Below are positions 1-6,202 of a stretch of DNA of 8,941 nucleotides, in pieces. The stretch comes from Gemmatimonadota bacterium (GTDB taxonomy: Bacteria; Gemmatimonadota; Gemmatimonadetes; Longimicrobiales; Gaopeijiaceae): assembly GCA_030550695.1 (NCBI GenBank), contig JAUQOX010000110.1, positions 1 to 8,941 of the forward strand, given 5' to 3'. The notes below the pieces were generated by a model that saw only the letters and a program-made list of their open reading frames with translations, made no database searches and was not told the origin of the DNA. Within the stretch, counting starts at the first letter, position 1, and every line of letters begins with the position of its first letter. Made by a program: the position numbers and the translations under genes.

Positions 1-1
1 G

Positions 2-421
2 GTGGGGGCGGATCGCATTGCGGCCAACGGAGATGTGGCCAACAAAGTGGGGACGTACTCCCTGGCCGTGCTGGCGGCCCACCACGGCATTCCCTTCTAT
101 GTGGCGGCCCCCCGGAGTACTTTCGATCTGTCCTGTCCCTCCGGCAGGGCCATTCCCATCGAGGAACGGGATCCCGGAGAAGTCCTGGGGGCTGCGTGGG
201 CCAAGGCGCCGCGGCCCTGGCCCGAGGCTTGGAACCCCGCTTTCGATGTGACCCCCGCCCACCTGGTGACGGCCTTCGTCACCGACGGTGGAATCCTCCG
301 GCCACCCTTCTTCCCCTCCATTTCCAGGTGGTTGAGGGAGGGGACGGCGAGTCCGGCGAACCCTTCGGTTCCGCCCTTATCCCCCGGCGCCCGCCCTGGG
401 TCGGCCGGGGAAAAATCCTGA
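2..421 (+). CDS. mtnA: S-methyl-5-thioribose-1-phosphate isomerase, C-terminal part (5' end outside window)
   Basis: The enzyme converts methylthioribose-1-phosphate to methylthioribulose-1-phosphate in the cytosolic methionine salvage pathway. Only the last 139 codons are present; the reading frame is open at the left edge, so the GTG at position 2 is an internal Val, not a start. Family signatures are clear. GADRIAANGDVANK near the left edge includes the Asp of NGD, which corresponds to a catalytic residue in characterised MtnA proteins. IPFYVAAP, IPIEERDP and NPAFDVTP follow, and the conserved domain ends near RPPFFPSI. The eIF2B-like relatives share the fold, but the IPIEERDP and NPAFDVTP blocks favour MtnA. 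After the conserved end (around fragment residue 112) comes a tail of about 27 residues rich in Pro, Gly and Ser, which looks unstructured and is probably lineage-specific. The gene ends 54 bases before glpK on the same strand, so co-transcription is possible. Confidence 0.93.
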   Translation: MGADRIAANGDVANKVGTYSLAVLAAHHGIPFYVAAPRSTFDLSCPSGRAIPIEERDPGEVLGAAWAKAPRPWPEAWNPAFDVTPAHLVTAFVTDGGILRPPFFPSISRWLREGTASPANPSVPPLSPGARPGSAGEKS

Positions 422-433
422 ACCTCCGGCGGA

Positions 434-462
434 CCCGAGGCCGAGGGAGGATCGGCCTCGGG
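434..462 (+). promoter_or_regulatory. Perfect 10-bp inverted repeat in the mtnA-glpK spacer, adjoining the glpK ribosome binding site
   Basis: Positions 434-443 (CCCGAGGCCG) and 453-462 (CGGCCTCGGG) are exact reverse complements separated by a 9-base loop, giving a very G+C-rich stem. No T-run follows, so it is not a classical intrinsic terminator. The right arm overlaps the start of the purine stretch GGGGAG (461-466), which is the best Shine-Dalgarno candidate for glpK. If it folds in the mRNA, it could limit glpK translation or mark the 3' end of the mtnA message. That role is inference; the repeat itself is directly visible. Confidence 0.55.
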
Positions 463-475
463 GGAGTGAAGAACG

Positions 476-1981
476 ATGGCCATGAGCCCGGAAGCTTGTG
501 TTCTTGCCCTCGACCAGGGGACCACCGGAACGACAGCCCTGGTGGTGAGCCGGGACGGGCGGATCCTGGGCCGGGCCTACGCGGAGCTTCCCCAGCATTT
601 CCCTCGCCCGGGGTGGGTGGAACACGACCCTTTGGAGATCTGGGAGGGCACCCGCCAGGTGGCGACCCGGGCGGCCGCCGAGGCCCGAGACAAGGGGAGG
701 ATCGAGGCCATCGGCATCGCCAACCAGCGGGAGACGGTGGTCCTGTGGGATCGCCAGACGCTGGAGCCCGTGCATCGGGCCATCGTCTGGCAGGACCGAA
801 GGACGGCGGAGATCTGCAGGGAGCTCCGGAACGGCGGGTGGGAGGAGTCGGTGCGGGAACGGACCGGCCTCCTGTTCGACCCCTACTTTTCCGGGACCAA
901 GCTTACCTGGCTTTTTCGCCACCGGCCCGACCTCAGGCGGAGGGCCGAGGCCGGAGAGTTGGCCGCCGGGACGGTGGACAGTTGGCTCCTGGCCAGGATG
1001 ACCCGTGGAAGGGTTCACCGCACCGACCCCACCAATGCCTCCCGGACCCTTCTCTACGATCTGGGACGCCGGGACTGGGAACCGAGCCTGCTGGATCTGT
1101 TGGAGATACCCCCCGGGATTCTGCCCGAGGTGGGGCACAGTTCGGAGGTGGTCGGGGTGGCGGAGGGGGATACCCTGGGGGTAGAGGCACCGGTGGCCGG
1201 TATGGCAGGAGACCAGCAGGCCGCCCTCTTCGGACAAGGGTGCTGGAGTCCGGGGCTGGTGAAGAACACCTACGGCACGGGGGCCTTCCTTCTCCTGTTC
1301 ACCGGCAGCAGTCGGATCCTCTCGGGAGCCGGCCTCCTCACCACCATGGCGTGCGGAGAGCGGGGAGATCCCGCCTACGCCCTGGAGGGATCGGTCTTCG
1401 TGGCCGGCGCGGCGCTCCAGTGGCTGAGGGACTCTTTGGGGGTCCTGGAGCGGGCTTCGGACTCCGAGGCCCTGGCTCGGAGCCTTCCGTCCAACGAAGG
1501 GGTCTATTTCGTCCCGGCGTTCGTGGGTCTGGGAGCTCCTCATTGGGATCCCGAGGCCCGGGGGATGCTGGTGGGCCTCACCCGAGGGAGCGGCCGGGCC
1601 CACCTGGCCCGGGCCGCCCTGGAGGCCATGGCCCACGCCACGGTGGATGTGGTGGAGGCCATGGAAGCGGAATCCGGGATCCCCGTCCAGGAGATCCGCG
1701 CAGACGGCGGGGCCTCGGCCAACGATTGGCTCATGGGGTTCCAGGCGGACCTCCTGGGGGTCCCGGTCCGGCGTCCGGCTCTGGTGGAGACCACGGCCCT
1801 GGGGGCTGCGGGGTTGGCCGGCCTGGCCACCGGAGTGTGGGCCTCCAGCGATGAGTTTCTGGGGGCTCTGGGCGAGGCCGCGGTCTTTGAGCCGGCCATG
1901 GACCCCTCGGCCCGGCAAAAGGAGAGGGAGGGCTGGAAGCGGGCCCTCCGGGCTCTGCGGGCCTGGTCGGGGGAGGGATAG
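476..1981 (+). CDS. glpK: Glycerol kinase (FGGY carbohydrate kinase family)
   Basis: The enzyme phosphorylates glycerol to sn-glycerol-3-phosphate with ATP in the cytosol. The 501-residue product matches the usual family length (about 500). The N-terminal FGGY domain begins with DQGTT (13-17). The glycerol-contacting residues known from E. coli GlpK can all be placed: Arg85 and Glu86 in NQRET, Trp105 in WQDRR, Tyr137 in DPYFSG, and Asp246-Gln247 in AGDQQAALFGQ. The second domain has GTGAF (267-271) and the C-terminal DGGASANDWLMG block. ATG 476 is preferred because GGGGAG (461-466) lies 9 bases upstream; ATG 482 is an alternative that loses two residues. One oddity is that the stretch after DQGTT reads GTTA where E. 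coli has SSRA, so the Arg there is replaced by Thr. No glpF, glpD or regulator is visible nearby. Another FGGY polyol kinase cannot be fully excluded, but the conserved glycerol contacts favour GlpK. Confidence 0.9.
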   Translation: MAMSPEACVLALDQGTTGTTALVVSRDGRILGRAYAELPQHFPRPGWVEHDPLEIWEGTRQVATRAAAEARDKGRIEAIGIANQRETVVLWDRQTLEPVHRAIVWQDRRTAEICRELRNGGWEESVRERTGLLFDPYFSGTKLTWLFRHRPDLRRRAEAGELAAGTVDSWLLARMTRGRVHRTDPTNASRTLLYDLGRRDWEPSLLDLLEIPPGILPEVGHSSEVVGVAEGDTLGVEAPVAGMAGDQQAALFGQGCWSPGLVKNTYGTGAFLLLFTGSSRILSGAGLLTTMACGERGDPAYALEGSVFVAGAALQWLRDSLGVLERASDSEALARSLPSNEGVYFVPAFVGLGAPHWDPEARGMLVGLTRGSGRAHLARAALEAMAHATVDVVEAMEAESGIPVQEIRADGGASANDWLMGFQADLLGVPVRRPALVETTALGAAGLAGLATGVWASSDEFLGALGEAAVFEPAMDPSARQKEREGWKRALRALRAWSGEG

Positions 1982-2015
1982 GACCGGGAGGGGTGAGGCG
2001 CGGAGCGCTCTGGTC

Positions 2016-2216
2016 GTGGCGGCGGGGGAGAGGGTGGTCGCCGTTGGGGGGGAGTGGGGGACGCCTTCGGGGATCGCCCTTGCCCGGAGCGCCGGAAAGG
2101 ACGTCCTCGTCCCTGGTGAGTCCTGGATCCCCCTCCCTCTTCGCAGGGTGGACTCGCCCCTCGAGGGGGCCCGCTGGGCTCAGGAACGGGCACGGGCCTT
2201 GCGAAGCCAGCCATGA
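2016..2216 (+). CDS. Possible small protein, 66 aa, unrecognised
   Basis: This frame stays open with protein-like composition (many Val, Ala, Glu, Leu; mostly G/C third positions), unlike the Arg/Gly/Pro-rich translations of the other frames over the same bases. From GTG 2016 the product starts VAAGERVVAVGGEW, passes through DVLVPGESWIPLPLRR and ends in a probable helix, DSPLEGARWAQERARAL, before TGA at 2214. GGAG at 2002-2005 lies 10 bases before the GTG; CTG 2010 is another conceivable start. I recognise no family, signal peptide or membrane segment. It could be a genuine small gene co-transcribed with glpK, a remnant, or a chance open frame: the frame continues open upstream inside glpK, and long chance ORFs are common at this G+C content. 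Confidence 0.3.
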   Translation: MAAGERVVAVGGEWGTPSGIALARSAGKDVLVPGESWIPLPLRRVDSPLEGARWAQERARALRSQP

Positions 2217-2390
2217 CCTGAGGGGTGGAGCGGGAGCCGGGGTCGGGTGGTGGTTCGAGGGAACCTGGGAGTTTTTCGGGGTTCTCAAGGAACAAGGACG
2301 GAGGCGGGCGGGGCGATTTGTCCTGGGCCCGAGAGGCACAAGACAAGATGTCCCAAGCGGGGGCAACGGAGTTCGAACCAGGCGCCGAGA

Positions 2391-2396
2391 AGGGAG
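2391..2396 (+). promoter_or_regulatory. Ribosome binding site that decides the ccmE start
   Basis: AGGGAG lies only 1 base before ATG 2398 but 7 bases before the in-frame ATG 2404. Normal spacing therefore points to 2404 as the ccmE start. The frame is also open further upstream, to a GTG at 1993, but that extension is Arg/Gly-rich and does not look like protein. Confidence 0.6.
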
Positions 2397-2403
2397 CATG
2401 CCG

Positions 2404-2847
2404 ATGAAGAACGGGCGGTTTTTCGTGGGGCTCGGGGGGGTTGCCCTGGTGGTGAGCTATCTGGTGTGGACGGGTATCAAGGACACGATGGTCTACTACC
2501 TGACCCCCACTGAACTCCTGGCCAAGGTGGAGTCGGACCCCCATTTCCATGAGGTGGGGGTGAAGGTGAGCGGCAAGGTGGTTTCGGGCTCTTACAGCCG
2601 GCTCCAGGGGGAATTGCTCCATCGGTTCCAGGTACACGACATCGAGCATGAGCAGGTGGCGTTCTGGGTAGAGTACGAGGGCGTGCTCCCGGACACCTTC
2701 ACCGACGACACCGAGGTGGTTTTGGAGGGACGTTACGGGGCCGACGGGGTCTTCCGGGCCAAGACGGTCCTGACCAAGTGCGGAAGCCGCTACGAGGCGG
2801 CTCCCGAAGAGCTCAAGCACCCCGCGGAGATCGAGATTCGCTCATGA
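2404..2847 (+). CDS. ccmE: Cytochrome c maturation haem chaperone CcmE, cysteine (CxxxY) type
   Basis: CcmE is a membrane-anchored periplasmic chaperone that carries haem covalently from the CcmABCD side to CcmF. The 147-residue product has an N-terminal membrane anchor (about residues 5-23) followed by the TPTEL motif (34-38) and an OB-fold-like beta domain, including VKVSGKVVSGS, the FWVEYEGVLPDTF block and VVLEGRY. At the position of the E. coli haem-binding histidine (HxxxY motif) this protein has C126-G-S-R-Y130. A CxxxY CcmE has been described in Desulfovibrio desulfuricans, where the Cys binds haem; I infer the same chemistry here. The tail after Y130 is short (EAAPEEL, then KHPAEIEIRS). 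ATG 2404 is chosen by ribosome-binding-site spacing. The stop overlaps the ccmF start by four bases (ATGA), indicating translational coupling. Confidence 0.92.
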   Translation: MKNGRFFVGLGGVALVVSYLVWTGIKDTMVYYLTPTELLAKVESDPHFHEVGVKVSGKVVSGSYSRLQGELLHRFQVHDIEHEQVAFWVEYEGVLPDTFTDDTEVVLEGRYGADGVFRAKTVLTKCGSRYEAAPEELKHPAEIEIRS

Positions 2848-4898
2848 CCATACTGGGAGAATTCGCTCTTTGGATGGCCCTGCCCATCTCCTTCTGGGGG
2901 ATGACCATGGGCTTTGTGGGAGGCCGTTACGGCCGTGGGGATCTGGTCCTGTCGGCGGAGCGGAGCGTCTACGTGGTGTTCGGACTCCTGCTCATCGCCT
3001 CCCTCGGGGTGATTCAGGCCTTCCTGGCAGATCAGTTCCAGTACTGGTACGTGGCCAACTATTCCAATAGGGAGCTGGATACCTACTTCAAGATCGCGGG
3101 GTTGTGGGCGGGGCAGCGGGGGTCGCTTTTGTTCTGGGCGGTGATCCTGGCCTTCTTCTCCTCCATCGCGGTCTTTCAAAACCGCCGGCGCAACCGTGAG
3201 TTCATGCCCTATGTGGTGGGAGTGCTGCAGGGGATTCTGGCCTTCTTTGTCGTGGTGCTCCTCTTCGCCAAGGTGAACCCCTTCGAGCGCTTGGGATTCA
3301 CTCCGCCGGACGGGGCGGGGCTCAACCCCCAGCTCCAGAACTACTGGATGACCATCCATCCCCCGACCCTCTATTTCGGGTTTACGGCCTTTTCCATCCC
3401 CTTTGCCTTCGCCATCGCCGCCCTCTTGACCGGCCGGCTGGACTCCCGCTGGATTGTGGTGACCCGGCGTTGGACTCTCGTATCGTGGTTTTTCCTCACC
3501 AACGGCATCATCTTCGGGATGCGGTGGGCCTATGAGGAATTGGGTTGGGGCGGCTATTGGTTCTGGGATCCGGTGGAAAACGCGTCCCTGCTCCCCTGGC
3601 TTTCCTCCACCGCCTTCCTCCATTCGGTGATGATCCAGGAAAACCGGGGCATGTTGAAGATCTGGAACATGTCCCTGGTCCTCCTCACCTTCCTGCTGAC
3701 CATTTTCGCCACCTTCCTCACCCGGTCCGGTCTCATCGAGTCGGTCCACAGCTTTGCCCAAAACACCGAGATCGCCATGATCTTCCTGGCTTTTATGGGG
3801 AGCGTTCTGGCGGGATCGGTGGTGCTCATCCTCTATCGTCTTCCCGCCCTCCGGTCGGAAAACCAGATCGAGTCGTTCCTTTCCCGGGAGGCGGCTTTCC
3901 TGTTGAACAATCTGGTGTTGCTGGGTGCGGCCTTTGCGGTCTTGTGGGGTACCATCTACCCCCTTGTCAGCGAGGCCATCACCGGCCAGGCTGTTGCGGT
4001 CGGGCCACCGTTCTTCAACCGGGTCAACATCCCCATCGGCCTCGTGCTTCTGGCCCTCACCGGGATCGGTCCGGTGATCGCGTGGCGGAAGGCGTCTGCC
4101 CGTAATCTCAAGAAGAACTTCCTCCTGCCCTTGCTGGTGGGTGCGGGCGTGGTGGTGATTTTCCTGGGATTGGGCGCCCGCGACGGCTATGCCTTGGCCA
4201 CCTTCGGCCTTTCGGCCTTCGTCCTGACCGTGATCGTGGTGGAGTTCTGGAAGGGCACCCGGGCGCGGGCTCGCATCGAGGGGGAGGGAGCCTTTGCGGC
4301 CTTGCTGCATCTTGTGGGTCGCAATCGCCGCCGGTGGGGAGGTTACATTGTGCATGCCGGCGTGGTCATGATCTTCACGGCCTTTGCCGGGAGTGCGTTT
4401 GACCGGGAGATCCGCAAGGTCCTGAACCCGGGCGAATCGGTCTCCGTGGCGTCTCCCTTCGGTCATACCTATTCCCTCGTGTACGAGGGAATTTCGTCCT
4501 CCCGCGAGCCCAATTTCGATCGCTGGGTGGCCCTTCTTTCGGTGGAGAAGGATGGGAAGCCCCAAGGGGCTCTCACCACCGAACGGCGGTTCTACAGGGT
4601 CAACCGCCAGATGATCACCGAAGTGGGGATCCGGTCCACCCCTCTGGAGGATCTCTATGTGATTTTGGCGGACGTGGAGGATTTCGAGGGGATGGTGACC
4701 AACAATCCCGATGCCCAGCGCATTGTGGTCCAGGTCATGGTCAACCCACTGGTCGCGTGGATCTGGTATGGGGGGCTGATCATCACGGTCGGTTCCCTCA
4801 TTGCCCTATGGCCAGGTCCCGAGGCCGGCCCCCGCTCCCGGACCGCCCGCCAGGGGGCGGCGGAGACAGAGACCGACCTTGTGGAGGCCTCCGCATGA
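2844..4898 (+). CDS. ccmF: Cytochrome c haem lyase subunit CcmF
   Basis: CcmF is an integral membrane protein that receives haem from CcmE and promotes its attachment to the CxxCH motif of apocytochrome c on the periplasmic side. The 684-residue product is of normal length and has many hydrophobic segments. The tryptophan-rich WWD motif is intact (235-252, WGGYWFWDPVENASLLPW). The four histidines known from E. coli CcmF can all be placed: H172 in IHPPTLYFG, H260 in AFLHS, H302 in SVHSFA and H504 in YIVHAG. A large periplasmic domain lies at about 520-630, followed by a final TM segment (about 636-656) and a polar tail of about 28 residues. ATG 2844 overlaps the ccmE stop, and no strong Shine-Dalgarno stands at normal distance, so initiation probably depends on coupling. 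In systems without CcmH, CcmF may act without the usual CcmH partner. Confidence 0.96.
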   Translation: MTILGEFALWMALPISFWGMTMGFVGGRYGRGDLVLSAERSVYVVFGLLLIASLGVIQAFLADQFQYWYVANYSNRELDTYFKIAGLWAGQRGSLLFWAVILAFFSSIAVFQNRRRNREFMPYVVGVLQGILAFFVVVLLFAKVNPFERLGFTPPDGAGLNPQLQNYWMTIHPPTLYFGFTAFSIPFAFAIAALLTGRLDSRWIVVTRRWTLVSWFFLTNGIIFGMRWAYEELGWGGYWFWDPVENASLLPWLSSTAFLHSVMIQENRGMLKIWNMSLVLLTFLLTIFATFLTRSGLIESVHSFAQNTEIAMIFLAFMGSVLAGSVVLILYRLPALRSENQIESFLSREAAFLLNNLVLLGAAFAVLWGTIYPLVSEAITGQAVAVGPPFFNRVNIPIGLVLLALTGIGPVIAWRKASARNLKKNFLLPLLVGAGVVVIFLGLGARDGYALATFGLSAFVLTVIVVEFWKGTRARARIEGEGAFAALLHLVGRNRRRWGGYIVHAGVVMIFTAFAGSAFDREIRKVLNPGESVSVASPFGHTYSLVYEGISSSREPNFDRWVALLSVEKDGKPQGALTTERRFYRVNRQMITEVGIRSTPLEDLYVILADVEDFEGMVTNNPDAQRIVVQVMVNPLVAWIWYGGLIITVGSLIALWPGPEAGPRSRTARQGAAETETDLVEASA

Positions 4899-4960
4899 GA
4901 CACTCGGCCGTTTCCCCCAGTTTCGGCCCGTTGCCCGGGGGAGGCTGCCGGTGGAGCTGA
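4895..4960 (+). other. 21-codon ORF bridging ccmF and the zinc-ribbon gene (possible coupling leader)
   Basis: ATG 4895 overlaps the ccmF stop (ATGA), and the frame ends at TGA 4958-4960, just past the GTG start (4951) of the next gene in another frame. Ribosomes finishing ccmF could read this short frame and reinitiate at 4951. The peptide (it starts MRHSAVSPSFG and ends GGGCRWS) has no recognisable features, so chance is the more likely explanation. Confidence 0.2.
4937..4944 (+). promoter_or_regulatory. Strong Shine-Dalgarno sequence that sets a GTG start at 4951
   Basis: GGGGGAGG ends 6 bases before GTG 4951. Translation from this GTG begins directly with a membrane segment, as expected for a CcmI-like protein. 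The frame is open upstream to ATG 4801, but that extension overlaps the end of ccmF and is Pro/Arg-rich, so the shorter start is preferred. Confidence 0.65.
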
Positions 4961-5418
4961 TCGCCGCGGTTCTCCTGGTCATCGTGACCGCCGTGTTCCT
5001 TCTTCAGCCGATTTTGGCGGGTAAGGCGGCGCCGCTGGTGAGTCCCCAGGCAGAGCCCACCGAAGCACAGTTTCGTAAGAGGGTGGCCTTGCAGCAGCTC
5101 CGGGACGTGGAGTACGAGTACGCCATGGGAAAGCTGGGGGATGCGGATTACCGTTCCCTGAAGAGCAGGTTGTCCGCAGAAGCCCTGGCGGCCATTCGGG
5201 CGGAAAAGGAAGAAGAAGGGGGAATCCATGGTGATGCGGCTGCCGTGGCAGAAGCTTCGGAGGCGGAATTGGAACGGGAGATCGCCCTGCTGAGGGCTCG
5301 TATCAGCGGAGGCCCGTTCTGCTCCGATTGTGGGCGCCCCAACCCGGCGGGGGCTCGGTTTTGCGCCCACTGTGGAGCTTCCCTGGGGGCCCCGGCAGTC
5401 TCCGATTCCTCGGAGTGA
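4951..5418 (+). CDS. Membrane-anchored CcmI-like zinc-ribbon protein of the ccm cluster
   Basis: The 155-residue product has three parts. An N-terminal TM helix spans about residues 2-20. A charged helical segment (about 39-85), with LQQLRDVEYEYAMGKLGDADY followed by SLKSRLSAEA, resembles the loop after TM1 of CcmI; a second helical, Ala/Glu-rich stretch (about 95-118) follows. At the C-terminus is a zinc ribbon with C124-x2-C127 and C138-x2-C141 (FCSDCG, then FCAHCG). Basic residues lie after the TM and none before it, so the positive-inside rule puts the C-terminal part in the cytosol. That also matches the known cytosolic loop of CcmI, but it is inference. The gene sits between ccmF and ccmA, where thiol-handling or apocytochrome-handling genes would often be found, and its stop is one base before ccmA. 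Its function is unknown; a role in assembling or regulating the Ccm membrane complex is plausible. Confidence 0.72.
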   Translation: MELIAAVLLVIVTAVFLLQPILAGKAAPLVSPQAEPTEAQFRKRVALQQLRDVEYEYAMGKLGDADYRSLKSRLSAEALAAIRAEKEEEGGIHGDAAAVAEASEAELEREIALLRARISGGPFCSDCGRPNPAGARFCAHCGASLGAPAVSDSSE

Positions 5419-5419
5419 C

Positions 5420-6202
5420 ATGGAGCATCCACCGGAGTCGTCGGGGGACGCATCCCCAGCCCCCTCGGCCTGGGCGCCCGTTGCCGATCGCCGGCCGGTG
5501 TTGGAAGCCTGGGACCTGGTGCGGGAATTCGGGCCCATTCGGGCGGTGGACGGGATCGGACTTCGCCTGGGAGAAGGGGAACTCCTCACCGTTTTCGGGC
5601 CCAACGGTGCCGGTAAAACCACCCTCCTGCGAATTCTGGCCGGGGGGCTCCGCCCTTCCCGCGGAGAGGTGCGCCTCCGGGGGTTGCGCCTCCGGGCCGG
5701 TGATCCTGCGTGGCACCGTCGCATCGGGGTCCTTTCGCATCAGTCGTTCTTATACGGACACCTGACGGCGGAGGAGAACCTCTGGTTCTTCGGTCGCCTG
5801 TTCGGGCTCACCGACCTCAAGGAGCGAATCCCCGCCCGCCTGGAACAGGTCGGATTGCTGGAAAGGGCTCGCAGCCGGGTTCGGACCTTGTCGCGGGGGA
5901 TGCGCCAGCGCCTGGCCTTGGCCCGGACTCTCCTCCACGACCCCGACTTTGTGCTTCTGGACGAGCCCTACACCGGGCTGGACGCCCATGCGGCGGCCGT
6001 GCTCCGGGGGGTCCTGGCCTCCTTGAAAGACGGGCGCCGCACGGTAATCTTGGTGACCCACAACATCACCGAAGGATTGGAAATGGCCGATCAGGTGGCC
6101 ATTCAGGTCCGGGGACGTTTCGTGTTCTCGGGGCAGCGTTGCCAAGTGGACGCGGCCACCTTCGACCGCTTCTACCGAGAGCAGGTGGAGGCTGCCGGAT
6201 AA
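5420..6202 (+). CDS. ccmA: Haem exporter/CcmE-release ABC transporter ATP-binding subunit CcmA
   Basis: CcmA is the cytosolic ATPase of the CcmAB transporter; ATP hydrolysis is needed to release haem-loaded CcmE from CcmC. The 260-residue product has the ABC motifs in order: Walker A GPNGAGKT (60-67), Q-loop Gln108 in SHQSF, signature LSRGMRQR (157-164), Walker B FVLLDEP (177-183, Asp181 and Glu182), D-loop GLDA (186-189) and switch His214 in VTHN. The LSRGMRQR signature and the position beside ccmB identify it as CcmA rather than a generic ABC ATPase. Compared with E. coli CcmA there is an N-terminal extension of about 25 residues rich in Pro, Ser and Ala. ATG 5420 is kept because it lies one base after the previous stop, with GGAG just upstream; a shorter start at an internal GTG (Val27) lacks a good ribosome binding site. 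Confidence 0.94.
   Translation: MEHPPESSGDASPAPSAWAPVADRRPVLEAWDLVREFGPIRAVDGIGLRLGEGELLTVFGPNGAGKTTLLRILAGGLRPSRGEVRLRGLRLRAGDPAWHRRIGVLSHQSFLYGHLTAEENLWFFGRLFGLTDLKERIPARLEQVGLLERARSRVRTLSRGMRQRLALARTLLHDPDFVLLDEPYTGLDAHAAAVLRGVLASLKDGRRTVILVTHNITEGLEMADQVAIQVRGRFVFSGQRCQVDAATFDRFYREQVEAAG

Larger units (their letters stand above)
1982..2403 (+). other. 422-base region between glpK and ccmE without a recognised gene
   Basis: The first half (to 2216) holds a possible small ORF, listed separately. The second half (2217-2403) has no convincing coding frame. It is purine-rich, with several GGAAC/GGTTC motifs that can pair, including GGTTC-GAGG-GAACC near 2250-2266 and a further GGTTC near 2280 after a short TTTTT run. 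I could not identify a clear -35/-10 pair, a T-tailed terminator or a riboswitch motif. Because the ccm genes downstream are tightly packed, their promoter most likely lies here. That is inference from layout. Confidence 0.4.

Noticed and set aside
377..1918. Long antisense open frame opposite glpK, and a similar one opposite ccmF (2790-4565)
   Set aside because: Both mirror strongly conserved + strand genes. Their translations are Gly/Pro/Arg- or His/Glu/Gly-rich with no recognisable domain, as expected for shadows in G+C-rich DNA.
2157..2168. 12-base palindrome CCCCTCGAGGGG as an operator
   Set aside because: It is a single copy within the possible small ORF, not near a recognisable promoter. 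Short G/C palindromes are expected by chance here.
2366..2392. GTTCGAACC motif resembling a tRNA T-arm
   Set aside because: The flanking bases do not form a 5-bp T-stem on either strand, and no anticodon arm, D-arm or acceptor stem can be built around it.
1993..2403. In-frame upstream extension of ccmE to a GTG at 1993
   Set aside because: The extra 137 residues are Arg/Gly/Pro-rich shadow translation. CcmE should begin near its membrane anchor, and AGGGAG is well spaced for ATG 2404.
4801..4950. Longer N-terminus (from ATG 4801) for the zinc-ribbon protein
   Set aside because: It overlaps the end of ccmF, is Pro/Arg-rich, and would bury the TM helix internally. GTG 4951 has a strong Shine-Dalgarno.
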